DNA of 64,000 bases from Mucor racemosus (GCA_027405735.1 JAPEHQ010000020.1:496001-560000); one strand, 5' to 3'. Numbered from the stretch's first letter, positions 47,553 to 60,110 are shown. Translations and numbers: made by a program. Notes: a model not told the origin generated them from the sequence alone.

Positions 47553-48771
47553 ATGTCTATTACAAGTGTTTCTCTGGTGAATAGAGAACTTTCTTTCACA
47601 CCTTATGATATTAAATGGATTCCTTGTTCTTCTAGAGTATGTACTGTAGGCGCTACTAATCACGGAACAGGCAAAATAGCAGTATATAATCTTGTTGGCA
47701 AACAATTAGAGCTTAAAACCGAGGTATTATATCAGACGAAATTGATCAAGAATTCTAGTTGATAAACCTTTACATTAGACCGAAACCAATTCAGCAGTTC
47801 GATGTGCAGCAATTACAGGACAAACACGTAATTTAGCAACAGGTGATTTCGATGGACAACTTCAAATATGGTGAGATATAGTCAGTACAATAAATAAAAT
47901 ATCAACTGACTTTTCAATCAAACAGGGATACTCAGCGTTTCGATATCCCATTGATATCTTTTAAAGCACACGAAAGCATTATCAATTCGATAGACAGTTA
48001 TAATCAATCAAAGGAGCCACAGGAACTTGTTACCGCAAGTCGCGATGGTAGAAATCTAAAAAATGCTTAAAAAACCATTGATGATGTTGACTTTTTCCAA
48101 ATATTAGGAACTGTCAAAGTATGGGATGTTCGACAACAAGAAAAATCAGTTTTAACAATAAAATCAAAAGAATCAAAAGATATATGGGCTGTAGCATATG
48201 GTAAAATAAAGGAGATATGTATGCTGAATTTAAGAATTGTAGATTAACTTGGTTATAAAGGTCAATTAAAGGGACAAAAGGTAATTGCGGTTGGATACGA
48301 AGATGGTGATATCAAACTATTTCATGTCAATGGATCACAATTTTTATGGGAGACACATGTCAAAGATGGTATTTGTTCTATTGAATTTAACAATAATAAA
48401 ATCATGGCAAGCACATTATCTAGTGCTTATTCAATTGATATTGCCACTGGAAAAACATCTGAAATTCAGGTACAATTTCTCAACAATTTATACAGAATAT
48501 TTTCTTTACTGACGATTGCATTTTCATGTAGTCTTCTACAAATACGACGTTATGGTCGATTCGACATATACCACAGCAATCCAACTATTTCAGTGTTGCA
48601 GGAGGTGATGGCAATTTAACTACATACAGTCAAGATATGAAAGCTGCTCATATACTCAATTTATCAAAGCATCCCATCATTTCTTTAGATTGGAACAAGG
48701 ATAAAAAGGGTTTATTTGCATGTAGTTCATTTGATCAATCAATTAAAATTGGTTTGGTTCAAAATTTGTAA
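47553..48771 (+). CDS. WDR92/DNAAF10-like WD40 protein
   Basis: Six exons: 47553-47723, 47779-47870, 47926-48047, 48108-48200, 48261-48469, 48532-48771; 308 residues. Diagnostic stretches align with WDR92 (Monad): FTPYDIKWIPCSSRV, GTGKIAVYNL, AVRCAAITGQTRNLATGDFD, TASRDGTVKVWDVRQQEK, GYEDGDIKLFHV, VKDGICSIEF, ISLDWNKDKKGLFACSSFDQ. WDR92 is a seven-bladed propeller that works with the R2TP/prefoldin-like co-chaperone, best known for axonemal dynein assembly. It is about 50 residues shorter than the human protein, mostly in loops. The start Met follows a poly(A) stretch; the upstream frame is only A-run translation. The stop is 33 bp from the convergent UTP11 stop. Confidence 0.88.
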
Positions 48772-48804
48772 TAATGATAATAATAATAATAAAAAAAAAG
48801 TTTA

Positions 48805-49658
48805 TTATTTTTTACGATCTGCCTTCCATTTATACACTGGTAATCCATATTCGTCTTTGCCCACTTGCTTCTTTCTTCCCTTTTGTCTTAATGCCTTTTG
48901 TGTCGCTAATTCTTTTTCTGCTTTTGATAATTCTTCTTCACGCTTCATACGAGATTGTAATTCTTTGTATAAACGTTCTCTTTCCTTTTTGATATCCTTT
49001 AATTCTCTGCCTGTATGAGGTGCAATGATAGCTGCCTCACGTAATGTGTCAATTCGAGGTCTGTTGAATTTACGGTTGACAAGCTCAGGTAAGGTATCGA
49101 GATGTTTAGCAGGGTTGAATTTACGAACTTGCTTTTCCGAGTCCACAAATACAATATGATTTGATTTATTCTTTTTGGCGGGTCTTTCGTCTTCATCATC
49201 CGAATCTTCTTCATCATCTGAATTCTTTCCATCATCTATAAAATGAAGCGATGCTTGTAATTTCTCTAATTTCTAAGCAATGCAGTATCAGTAAAACTGA
49301 AGAAATGTCCAACTGTATAAAAACTTACTCTTTTACTAAGATCTCTTTGATATTTAATATACTCTTTATCTTGTGTTTTCATCAATTGCACCATCTCATC
49401 TGGTAATTCTTCATTACGCTTCTGAATATGTACACCGCCTTTAGTTTGGCTATTGATCATTTTAAAGTAGAATTCATCGGGATTTCTAAACAATGCCTTT
49501 TCTCTCATTGCCTTCAACTTGTTTTGCTTTCCATGATAATCTTTAGCACGCAAAATATAATCCTTCTTCTTTTCTAAAAGACCAAACTTCTCTCTGCCAG
49601 CTGTTTGGCCACGCTCTTTATGGTTTCTTCTCTGAACTGCGTTACGTAAAGTCGACAT
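48805..49658 (-). CDS. UTP11: U3 snoRNA-associated protein 11
   Basis: Exons 49658-49329 and 49272-48805 (56-nt intron, phase 0), 265 residues (yeast Utp11 about 250). A component of the small-subunit processome, needed for 18S rRNA maturation in the nucleolus. N-terminal signature: MSTLRNAVQRRNHKERGQ, FGLLEKKKDYILRAKDYH, LRNPDEFYFKM-like FRNPDEFYFKM, TKGGVH; C-terminal half has an acidic insert (NSDDEEDSDDEDE), HIVFVDSEKQVRKFNPAKHL, and a Lys/Glu-rich coiled tail ending in KWKADRKK. Convergent with the WD40 gene. Confidence 0.95.
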
Positions 49659-49981
49659 TATGTGTTATTTAGTTGTTAAAATCAAAAAAAAGAAGAAAAA
49701 AAATATTCAAAATCCTCGAGAAATGTCAAATTTCCTCTTCCTCTAGTCACATTAAAGGTGAGGAAAAAGGGTCACGACGATAACAAAATAGGTTATTGAA
49801 TCAGGAGGTGGCAAACATACTGTGTTGGTTTATTCTTGATCTCTAGTTTTGTACAATGAAAAAAATAATAGCGTGGGTTAGCAAAAGACCATACGATATA
49901 TACTACATGTACAAATACCATAAGCCCATTATTTATGAGCCGTAAAAATCCTTGAAAGCCGGAAATATTTATGTCTTGTGT

Positions 49982-50950
49982 TTATTTTGTAAAAGGAACA
50001 TCAATGGAAGATATTTCCAGTAAAAATACACTAGATAATGTGCCTGCATTCACTTTAACCTCTGATTCATCATCTTCGTTATCAATATACTTGAGTTCAT
50101 CAAATTGGAATGAATCTTTTGATATTTGTCTACATTTTAATCTCCATTTATCCAAAAGATATTGTATACTTCTTTTAGGGCTTCTCTCTTGATAAGTAGT
50201 ATAAAACTTACAGTTCTCATTGTGTTTATGAATCACAAATGACACAGACACTAATAGGTTTTCAAATTCTAAAAGCGTTACAGAACATATATTAATATCA
50301 TACGCATAGACATATTTTTGATCTAAAACATACGAGACGGTTCATAAAATGTATCGCTTCCCAAGATGTAATCTATCTTTGTTTTTCGCTCTTTTTCAAT
50401 GCGATCTGTTAATCCATCTATACTATTTTCTGTTCCAAATTGACCCCATTCAATAGCTTGTACCCAAGCTTCTGGTATATTGTTTAGTTTAATGCAGTCT
50501 CTTACTACAGGCAAAATTTCAGGTATATCGCTCAAAATTAGATGTGCTGTCGGTGAGGATTTGCCAATTACAATAGATGGTATAGATGTTCCAGCACCTA
50601 ACTTTGCTATGCATGATCAAGTTTAATATATTTGAAATGACTCCTGAGTTTATTACCATTACCTCGAGTACTGTTTTATTTTCAAAATGACGACGATTGT
50701 ACCAAACGAATTCACCCATAACAAGCGCTGATGGCCAGACATAACACCCATATGCTGCATCGAGAACCTATGATGTAGGCGTAAGTTTCAGTTGGACAAT
50801 ATAGCGCTAAATATTCACCTCTTCAATTAGAATATGAGTCTCATCTGTGTCTGTGTCGCTTGTGAAAGAAATGCGCTTTATTCTATAATAATTTTTAGCA
50901 TTTTATATTATGAATTAGATAATATCGTACGTTTTTATGTGTTTGCTCAT
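49982..50950 (-). CDS. METTL23-like protein methyltransferase
   Basis: Five exons: 50950-50931, 50882-50819, 50767-50663, 50601-50334, 50268-49982; phases agree; 247 residues. A SAM-dependent class I methyltransferase of the lysine/arginine METTL21/METTL23 group. Seen: YGCYVWPSALVMGEFVW, motif I LELGAGTSIPS (about 62-72), motif around LILSDIPEILP, the W-x-Q-FG acidic-loop equivalent IEWGQFG, and IDYILGSDTFYEP; then FENLLVSVSFVIHKH and TTYQERS. The human protein is 190 residues; the extra length here is in the middle and C-terminal parts. METTL23 is preferred over METTL21 or FAM86 because of the Y-x-YVWP start and the SDTFYEP motif. Substrate unknown. Confidence 0.87.
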
Positions 50951-51739
50951 AGTATGTCTGGGGTTTGTGATTATTAAAATCAAATAAAAGCAAGATTATT
51001 GAAGTATTTGTTGGTTTAAAAGTATTGTTTACAACAGTCGCTTGGATTTTGGAAGCCAGGTCCTCGGTGAATATGATCTTTAAACTGTTATATCGAGATG
51101 CTTTCTAGTTTCAGCGGGAATAATAAGAAATAGTTTGAGGGTGCCAACTGGTTTTTGTAATTCCCTCTCTACAAAATAACCCATGGAAGCTGATATCTGA
51201 AATATTTGCAGTATTTATTATTTACTATTTATACCTATATTCATGTAAAGTTGTGGCTTACTTGAATTTGTATATATTCATAGAGATCATGATTTTAATT
51301 GTTTTCAATAAAAGTGCGCGATAAACTATGATAGGCTTAATTTGGCGATAGTTTTTTCGACACACAGCAGGTTGTAGAAGTTGCCCTTCAAGATCATTGT
51401 ATCAAAGATGGTGTATACCTACTCTCATGTAAACTTAAAAGTTACTAGAATCAAAATTTATCGAGGTAGGTTCTTTGTTATCAAGTAGGCTTCAGATGGG
51501 TTGAACTTGTTTTTGGATGTTTTTCAATTTTTTCGACTTTTTTCGCCCAATATTGAGCCAAATTCTGTTAAATCTTCAAAAAAGATGTATCTTCCCTCTA
51601 TGGACGATTGATATTTGTCCGAAAATAAAAGAGTTAAAACCAGAATATAAGTGCACTGGCCTATCACTGATCAAAAATGGACTTAAAAATTGATTGAAAA
51701 AATTAAGCGCCTAATTTGAAATGTTAATTTTTTATATTC
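50951..51739. other. Intergenic
   Basis: No gene seen. Confidence 0.4.
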
Positions 51740-52845
51740 ACAAGATAAATCCAACTGAAAGCTACTCTGCATTTTTTGTTTTAGCAAAAAACGTTAATTT
51801 TTTGTCGAGATAATCAAATTAATAGTTCATATTATAACTTAATCTATGATAACTGGGCTCCAAAATTGATTTGAAAAAAATGATCAAGAAATGATTCAGA
51901 CAAGAAAATCGTTCAAAAGCTCATGAACTACAAAGTAAGTCGACCTAGCCTATTAAATAGTCTTTGTACAGTTTTAAATTTTACATTTATCTAAATAAAA
52001 TTCAGATAAATGATTCACACTAAATTCTGCGTAAAATGCAATTGAAATTTTAAAGGTTTTTTGAAGGTATACATTAATTTTTATATACATATTTTAAATA
52101 TAAATAATGGATTTAATGCAAAAAAATATCCTCTATTGATCGAGTTATTACTGAGCCTTTTAACTGCATTTTTCGTAGAGAAAACGAGATTTTTATCCAA
52201 ATTTTTTTGAATTCAGAATTTGGGATAAGGGTATACAGGGGAAAAATTAAAGCTAGAAGCGACGATATCTCTTTGTACACGTTTTTGAGGATATCTCCAC
52301 GAAAAATTAAAATTTTTAAAAGAGCTAAATTGAGTCCTAGAGAGCTCAACGAGCTTAATGACATGAATGTGAAAAAAATACTGCTTAATCTAATAAATAT
52401 TTTGAAATCTATTACAAAAATATCAAAACAATAAAAAAAATAAAATGTGCTCAAAATTTTTTTATGCTTAAATATATTGTAGAGCACTTTCAAACAAGCA
52501 GGTTTTATTATTAAAACTTTTTGGTATAGCTTAATTTTTTGTAGAGATATGTAGCCTCAAAGTGATTAATTTTTAACAGTGAAATACGTGTAAAAATCTG
52601 GAACATTAGCATTAAAAAAGTTATACCAACTGCAAAAAATAGGATATTTCAGGATACTTATTTTTAGATTAAAGTTGATCATCTCGGGTACATTGATATA
52701 TATTTTTTTCTAGGTGTTATTTAGTGAGACAAAAAGTAGAGTAGGGATGAAATGCTAGATCCAGTTTTTAAGGAAAAAGCAGTGAATTTTACGCGTTTTT
52801 GAGTCTTTTGTAAGATATAAAATAAATTTAGGAAAAGATAGCAAA
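51740..52845 (+). repeat. Repeat B copy 3
   Basis: Homologous to 9895-10945. The conserved frame at 52207-52434 reads NSEFGIRVYRGK, LRISPRKIKIF and LSPRELNELNDMNVKK, keeping amino-acid similarity despite base changes. Confidence 0.8.
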
Positions 52846-53388
52846 ACGCAACTAATTTATATGTATTTAGCAATGTCTAAGGTATATATCATTGAATTGG
52901 TAGTTTATTTAAATCTATATTCATCGAGAGCGAGTCTGTTTACTGCTTATTAATAGGTTTTAATAGCAGTTACATACATTGCATGTCAACATAAACGACA
53001 AATACTATTGAGGCAGTTCATCAGCTTTTTTAAGCGCCAAAAATCAATGCCGATCATCGTCTGGCATTGGTAGCCAAATACTCAATGAATTCTTGCATTA
53101 TATACTTGGTATCTGGCTGTGATCTGTGAACTGTGATACAGATGAATTTTAAACTTTCAAATAATAGCAATCCTTTAATAATGCTTGGTTTTGATTATTA
53201 ATGGGAAAATAAAAGGGCAAGTGTGTTATGAATTGAGTTGTGAATCGCTGCTACTTTCATAAACTATAAACGCTTCGTATATAAACTATCAATAGACAAC
53301 CATTTCCTGTACACAATCATATCTCGAGGGAAAGAACTATTCTGAAACGCATAATGCAGCAACTTTATTACACCCCCTTAAAAAATGG
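52846..53388. other. Intergenic, upstream of the zinc-finger cluster
   Basis: No gene. The CACCCCCTT and GTGGCTT motifs at its end belong to the promoter signature of zinc-finger gene 1. Confidence 0.4.
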
Positions 53389-53419
53389 TGGCTTTTGAGT
53401 AGCTACAAAAAAGGCGTTT
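53389..53419 (+). promoter_or_regulatory. Zinc-finger family promoter signature, gene 1
   Basis: GTGGCTT (53389) and AAAGGCGTTT (53410-53419), 57 bp before the ATG. The same pair occurs before genes 2 and 3. Confidence 0.6.
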
Positions 53420-53466
53420 CACGTTTCATCCTTCATTCATGCCTTTTCATAGTAATTGAATCAAAA

Positions 53467-55052
53467 ATGAAACTGAGAGATAAATTCAGGCAAAACGTGG
53501 TTGAGCCCTGGCAAAAGCAACCAGCAATTGAATTCAAGTTTAATACAGCAAGAGAATTACTAATAAACAATGCAGAAACCACAAAGGACCAACCATTATC
53601 CAATGAATCTCATTTCAAAATGAAAGAAGATCACAAGGTTACTGTGAAGATTAAAAACAATCCGAATCTAAACACCAAGAACTTGGGAAGTCCTACTCAG
53701 GTTGATGAAAATGCTCTGGAAAAGGTCAATTCCATTGATGTTAAAGTAAAGTCAGAAGCTATGACAAATTATAGAGTACCATTAAACATATCTTCAGGTA
53801 TATACTGCATTATATTTCAAATAAATAAGTATACATTAAATAAACTGAAAATATAGATAAACCTTCTTCATCTCGCAATAAAATCAGTGCTTATTATTAC
53901 TGTACTATGTGCAAAAAGAAAATAACTGATTTAAAATCAATAATAGTTCATCTTAAATCAGCCCATAACATCAATTACCAAAGAACAGCCGTAAAACATA
54001 TCGATTTGGAGCCAGACATTAATGATCCCAATTACTATTGTCAAACTTGTGAAATCGTATTCTCATCAGAAACTTCTTATCGACGTCATTTAGCGAAGGT
54101 CCACTATATGCGTTTCAGGCAATGCAGGAACCCGAATATTCATCCTGATTGGAATAACCCAGACTCTTATTGTGCCTCTTGCAATTTTACCTACAAGTCT
54201 AATTTAGTCTTCTTGTCTCATTGCAGAAATATTCATGGTATGAAAAAATCAACAGAATCTCTAAAAAATAAACTTCCTGATCCAAATGACACCAAAAACC
54301 ACTGCAAAATATGTAATTCTACTTATGAACGCAAAGTATCCTACAAAGAACATTGTCGTCGTCAACATGGCATAAAATCTTCAAAAGTGTTTGCCAATCC
54401 TGATGCTATTCCAGATTCTTCAGATCCAAATAATTATTGTCAAACTTGTGATAAAACGTATTCCACTAAAAGTATTTATAAAAGGCATATAATTTTCGTG
54501 CATAAACTCCCTTTTCCAACTGTAAATCAGAAAAGTATCGACAATACACCCGTTCTTGATGATCCTAGTTACTACTGCAATGCCTGCGATAAGACATTAT
54601 CTTCAAAAGGCTGTTTCAAGAAGCATCTATTGTTAATTCACTCAATAGGTGAATTGATTCAAAACAACGATGATAGCTTGGAGCCTGACATTGACAATCC
54701 TAACTTTTACTGCTGTGTTTGTAATTGGAGATACAGATCAATAAGCTGTTACCGGGAACACCTTCGTGGAACTCACAAAATGGTTTTGCCGCCATTGTCG
54801 ACTTGTTCCTCTAATTCCAATGTCTTCCCTGACACTGTTGACCCTGATTTATACTGCCGTTATTGTAAATTAAGATATAATTCATTTAAATATTATCGTC
54901 GTCATTGCAGAATAGCTCACGAAACGATACTTGATGATGCTGTTAAGCCTGTTGGAAATCCTGATTTGTACTGTGTAAAATGCGATCATTATTATTCGAC
55001 AAAGGGTACGTTTAAGCAACATTTGAAGAGATTTCATAATCGGATCATGTAG
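53467..55052 (+). CDS. C2H2 zinc-finger protein, cluster gene 1 (9 fingers)
   Basis: Exons 53467-53797 and 53857-55052 (59-nt intron, phase 1); 508 residues. Exon 1 encodes a finger-free N-terminus starting MKLRDKFRQ with a Ser/Asn/Lys-rich linker and a psi-K-x-E motif (VKSE). Exon 2 encodes nine tandem fingers of C-X2-C-X12-H-X4-H type (for example CQTCEIVF...RRHLAKVH), joined not by TGEKP but by about 20-residue linkers ending in DPNxYC. The Met at 53467 is preferred because all paralogs start MKLR. Nucleic-acid binding is expected; target unknown. Fingers 4-9 are the same as fingers 5-10 of gene 3. The long linkers make contiguous base-triplet reading less certain than for TGEKP arrays. 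Confidence 0.85.
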
Positions 55053-55764
55053 CAATAGTGCAAAAAGAAATCTAATATCGAACAACACTTCAAAAGAACA
55101 AATTAACAATACTATGTAATTGTCTACAAAGAAAAAAAATGAGTATTGTATATTCTAATTGTTTTTTATCATTCTACTCATAAAAAGACAAATAATGATT
55201 TTCAAATAAAAGTTTAATTGACCAGTAAATACTTCTATGTTTATGTGATGAATAAAGACAATATTTATGATTCACGAGAACTAAATGCATTTTTTTACAC
55301 TACTGATTTTCGCAAAATCTATAACAAGATCAAAAGCCCCATTCTAGTTTTCTATTTTCTACAATCATACAAGATGAATTGGGCAATAAATACAGCGTAT
55401 TCTGCTTATATCATCCATTGCTATATAATAATTTACCTCAAATCAATTTTTGGAAGCCTGGATATATGATGACTTTTCTCGGTAAGCTGAGCAAGCGATA
55501 CTCAAAGATTTATTTAGCATGTATTCCATACATTTTGAAGTTATTCTAAGTCTATAATCTGTTTCCAAGTGCTATTTTACAATGCTATAATTTTTGTTTT
55601 GTTGAATATAACTAAAGAATGGAATATGAAATCAATGTGGCAAATAATATCTAACTTTTGATTTATACATTTCGATTTTAGAACAGTAAAGTACATAGAT
55701 AAAGGTTGATTGCACCCCCTTCGTCCATCTAAGTGGCTTATGGAAAGCTATATTGTAGAAAGGC
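54276..55764 (+). repeat. Near-identical duplicated block, copy 1
   Basis: Matches 61097-62586 essentially base for base at constant offset 6821 (6822 after one added A in the A run at 55132). Besides that I saw only one substitution (55729 area, T to C). It spans six fingers of gene 1, its 3' flank and the promoter of gene 2. Confidence 0.92.
55053..55732. other. Intergenic between zinc-finger genes 1 and 2
   Basis: 3' flank of gene 1 and upstream region of gene 2; no gene. The open frame at 55218 is repeated unchanged at 62040 only because the DNA is duplicated. Confidence 0.6.
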
Positions 55765-55768
55765 GTTT
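55733..55768 (+). promoter_or_regulatory. Zinc-finger family promoter signature, gene 2
   Basis: GTGGCTT (55733) and AAAGGCGTTT (55759-55768), preceded by CACCCCCTT; 61 bp before the ATG. Confidence 0.6.
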
Positions 55769-55819
55769 CCTTGTTCACGAGTTTCATGTTTTGTTTACGT
55801 GATTAAATATATATATGCA

Positions 55820-57334
55820 ATGAAGTTGAGAAGCAGAACTCGGAATAAAATTATCATCAAGATAGAGAATCCAACGATTGATATCACTCAAGGTACATCA
55901 AGGACATCTTCAGGAGACAAGACAGATATTCAAAGCTATCGATTACCAGATATCGACCTAAAAGAAGAAGAGTTAGTAGATAAGAAGGTTGTTATAAAAA
56001 TCGAAAATCATCAAATTCAAGCAGATAACATACTGGGAAAAACTAGCCAAATCAATGACAACGATATTGAGAACGTTGCATTTATTAAAACAGAAATCAA
56101 GCAAGAACTCACGGCAAAACCCGAGGAATTATTAAAAGCAATGTCAGGTATATGCATACAGTAATAACCAAGTAAAGTGTATATTTATTAATACTTTGTG
56201 ATTACAGTTAAATTTCACGATTTAAGCAATAAAGATTATCACTACCGATGTCGAATATGTAATGAGAGAAGAAGCGGGTTTATGTCATTGTTAGAACACC
56301 GTAAATCAATTCATAACGCCAAATATAAGGGAACATCCATAAAACATTTTGATTTGGAGCCAGATATCCACGATGTTAAAAACTATTGCCAACCTTGCGA
56401 GATGACATTTTCGTCCATCGCAAAATATCGTTCTCATCTTCAAACTGTTCACTATATTATGTTCAGATCAAAGAGAGGCAGACCACAATATAACATCACT
56501 CCTGACTCTGATGATCCCAACTTCCATTGCCGTTCATGTATTTTTACGTATCCAAGCATATATAAATATCGCATTCATTTAAAAGCAGTACATGGATTAA
56601 AGCTAGTACCACTAAAAGAGAAATTCTTGATAAAAAATCCCGATATTATTCCTGAATGGAATAACCCAACAGCATATTGTGTGTCTTGCGAGTATACATT
56701 GAAAAACAAAAGTTTATATCACAAACATTGTAAAAATGTACATCACATGAAACCACCAACATTAGGGCATCCTGATCTTAATAACCCCAACTGTTACTGC
56801 AAAATGTGCAATATTACTTTGAACTTTAAAACCTCTTTTACAAAACATTGTCTTTATTTTCACTCAAATAGACAAAAGTCATCCATCATAAATCCTAGTC
56901 TTCTACCCGATGTATCTGATCCCAATAATTATTGTCGAGCGTGCGAGGAGACATTTACCAATGAGTGTAGTTACCGCTTACATTTACGTTATCTTCATAA
57001 ATTGCCGCATATTGCGAATCACCCAAGATTTCGAGAGAATCATAAGAATATCACTCTTGATATTAATGACCCAAACTGCTACTGTAGTTCTTGTGATCGA
57101 ACACTTTCGTCAAAACGTAGGTTTAAATATCATATTATTCATGTGCATTTCATAGGGGCGCGTATTCCAACGAAAGGTACATTAGTGCCTGATGTTGATG
57201 ATCCTGATTTTTACTGTCTTGTTTGCAAACGTAAATATACTACCAGACACTCTTACCGTACTCATATTCGTGGAGTACACAAGTTTATATTACAGCGTGC
57301 ACCGTATTGTTCAAATAATGCAAAAGTTATATAA
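55820..57334 (+). CDS. C2H2 zinc-finger protein, cluster gene 2 (8 fingers, truncated)
   Basis: Exons 55820-56147 and 56208-57334 (60-nt intron, phase 1); 484 residues. Exon 1 starts MKLRSRTRNK and is rich in psi-K-x-E: IKIEN twice, then IKTEIKQEL (two overlapping sites). Exon 2 has eight C-X2-C-X12-H-X4-H fingers with DP/NP-x-YC linkers, from YRCRIC to YCLVC...HKF. The frame then stops at 57334, where the paralogs run on into further fingers; the continuing finger text (PDSRD, IYYRMY) is found in another frame at about 57340-57375. So the gene has lost at least one C-terminal finger by frameshift. The remaining eight fingers are intact, so a shortened protein may still work. Confidence 0.82.
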
Positions 57335-59427
57335 TCCTGATTCTCGAGATTCCACAATCTATTATCGTATGTATATAATAACCGAAAATTTGCTACAAGC
57401 ATTTTATAACATTGAATCCTAATTTTTTTTATATCTATTCTGATGCACTGATAGATATTGAAAAGCCCCAATTTTTATAGTCTAAAGTACAAATATTTGA
57501 CAGAGAACAGTACCTTTATAAGACACATTTACCAAAATTACATTTAATGGAGTCACCTAAATTTTATTTATGCAACTGCTGATGTATTTGCCTCCAAGTT
57601 TTATCGTATAGTGTATGATGTGATACTCTTCAAGGAAATACATTTATGAAAACCATTTAAAGCATATTGCACGAACCATATTGCAGAAAAATTGCGTCGA
57701 TGATTTTTAGCATTAATAGGGAATCTTTTATTAACAATATCAATAAACCAATAGCGGCTATTATTTAGTAATAAGAAAAATTATTTGAGATGCTTATTAA
57801 ATGTCGTCAATGGTTGGTTGACAATCTAATAATTTATGATTTTTGGGCTTAAGAACTTTTTGATACAAATTTTAGTTTCTACGTAAGCCTATAATAAAAA
57901 GGTTTATTATAGATCAAAGACACATTTATATATTGCTTATTCCTGTCATAAAACGCACCAGAATCATGCTTTCAAGGCTCATCGTCAGCGGTGAGATACA
58001 AAAATGTAAGCCTGGGCGGGGATTCAATTCATTTATCGCCTGTTGCTCATTTTTGAAATAAATTTGATCAAGTTTACCTAATTTCTAATTTTTCTCAACA
58101 ATTTACAAATTAATGGGAATTAGTAGATTAATTAAATTATACGACAAATTTTGTGCTCTATCCATTGATATCAATTCAAGCAAGTTTTTTCATACAAAAT
58201 TCTTCTCTACTTTGCAAAATGTGAAATACACTTTTTCACCTAAAAGTCAAAAAAATTATTATTAAACACATAAATAAAGGATTGCAAACGATAAAGCTAA
58301 CTTTTGCGGTTATTTTTCTTTAGGGACTATCTTATTAAAATATCTCATTTTCTGGGTCAAAAATTGATTTTTTTCAAAATCGATGTTTTTCATGAGTATT
58401 ACCTCATGAAAATGTGACCAAAATTTAAAATTTGATAAATCTGTAAAAGAGCTACAAAACGAATCTATTGACTGAGAGGATTCGTTTGGTGTTATTTAAA
58501 GAATTGGTAAATGTATATTTCTTGCAAAAATCGCCGTTTAAAGTAGCAGATTCAGGTACGGATTTGGTGAAACAGCGACATTGTGTTGTATGTTTCCCCC
58601 CGAAAAAGAAATGTTTATTGCAGTTCTAATGGATTTGCACTAATGATAGGATACTGGACTTTAATAAAAAGTAGATTGCGTCTTGTAGAAAGACGTGTAT
58701 ATCGAATGCTCTGGTTATAAAGTAAGGGCAGTCTGGTGGAAAATCGATATTTTCAATCTGTAAAAGATTGTTTCTGCCGTATGTCTTCAAACCAACATCG
58801 AAAAAACAACTACATTATGCATTAATAGCACAATATACATGGTTTAGAATTTTTTATTTTGCTATTTATGTAATATAAACTGGCTGCGGATTGAAAATTG
58901 AAGCTGAAAATGCATCAAAATGTGCTCATCAGCTAGACGTGAATCCCTTTTTTCCACACAAGTTTTGTTATCCTACAGTATCTCGCCGTTTTGTTTGAAA
59001 ACGATTACTCTCTCGTGTTTACATTCTTTTTTGCGAAGGAAAAGTATATTTTCACATATTTATATGTACGTACTACATTATATTTCTGTTAAACTTATGG
59101 TAATATTTGGCACAAAATTTGAAATTCGGCATTGTATAGATGTGATGGAAAGCAAACATACTCAATACACATGGATATTATAGAGTGATTTACGGTGATT
59201 GGAAGAGTACATGCGCATCAATCGTCTACTTTTGTTTCTTTTCTACGTTTATTAAAGTTATATACAAAGAGAAAAAATGATGTCCAAGTGTCAGAAATGT
59301 GTTGTTCTTATAAAACGGAAGGAGTTTCTTTTAGTCAATTATTTGATACAAAAATTAAGAATGAAGCTCGTGTAAAAAAAAACGTGTTGTATTGGTTTAC
59401 GTTAAGGATTATATAATGAATCGTTAA
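57335..59427. other. Intergenic with finger relic and decayed repeat
   Basis: Directly after gene 2 the former C-terminal finger sequence fades out. 58480-58660 is repeat C copy 2 (minus). No gene recognised. Confidence 0.45.
58480..58660 (-). repeat. Repeat C copy 2 (degenerate)
   Basis: Reverse-complement similarity to 3905-4075. Confidence 0.4.
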
Positions 59428-59633
59428 TCAATCAATAACACGAGTCTAAAGAAAGTAAAGAAAGAAGATGTGCCGGATTTGAAAGTCGAAAAAGCAATCG
59501 ATCTGAAGGTTGAGCATCAATTCGATTTGAAGTATGAAAATTATATCAAACATTTAGTACATCGCTATGAGTGCCAAATGCGGTATATAGTGGCCTCTAA
59601 TAATTTTAAAATTGGTATACAGATATGTCAATG
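59428..59633 (+). pseudogene. Possible exon-1 relic of a fifth zinc-finger paralog
   Basis: Open frame without ATG reading VKKEDVPDLKVEKAIDLKVE, then FDLKYENYIK: four psi-K-x-E motifs in a short stretch, the hallmark of the exon 1 peptides in this cluster. No fingers follow. It lies 555 bp upstream of gene 3. Confidence 0.4.
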
Positions 59634-60110
59634 ATTAAGAATTTGTACACTCTAGCATAATGCAATGTGATAAAGTCAATCTTTAAACAAAAACGCTGTA
59701 ATGGCAGCACTCAAAACTATATGCTTCCTAAAATTCAAGATCAACTTTAAATAATAACGAGTTGGTCAACATCGCTACGCGTTGTACAGCTCATGCTGTC
59801 GCAGGCCTGTTTTACTTAATTATAAGAAGCTTTTCATCGTACTGTACCAATAGTTGGAATAATATTTAATGACAATGCAAAGACAAGTTACTAAATAATT
59901 GTATCGCTTTTTTTGTATATTCTTGCTCTCCTCTTCTTTCATTCTATTGTCCTCCTCCTCTTCTTTCTTCTCTTTGGTCGTTCTTCTTCATCTTCTTGGT
60001 TTGGGTGTGCGTTATCGTTGTATAATTTCTTTAATTTTGACTGTGAAATACGACCATATGATTTTAAAAATAAAGTGATACATCAAGCTACGCCTCTTTT
60101 CTTAAAACAG
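59634..60110. other. Intergenic, pyrimidine-rich promoter region of gene 3
   Basis: A CT-rich tract of about 80 bp (59925-60005, CTCCTC/TTCTTC) precedes gene 3. No gene. Confidence 0.5.
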
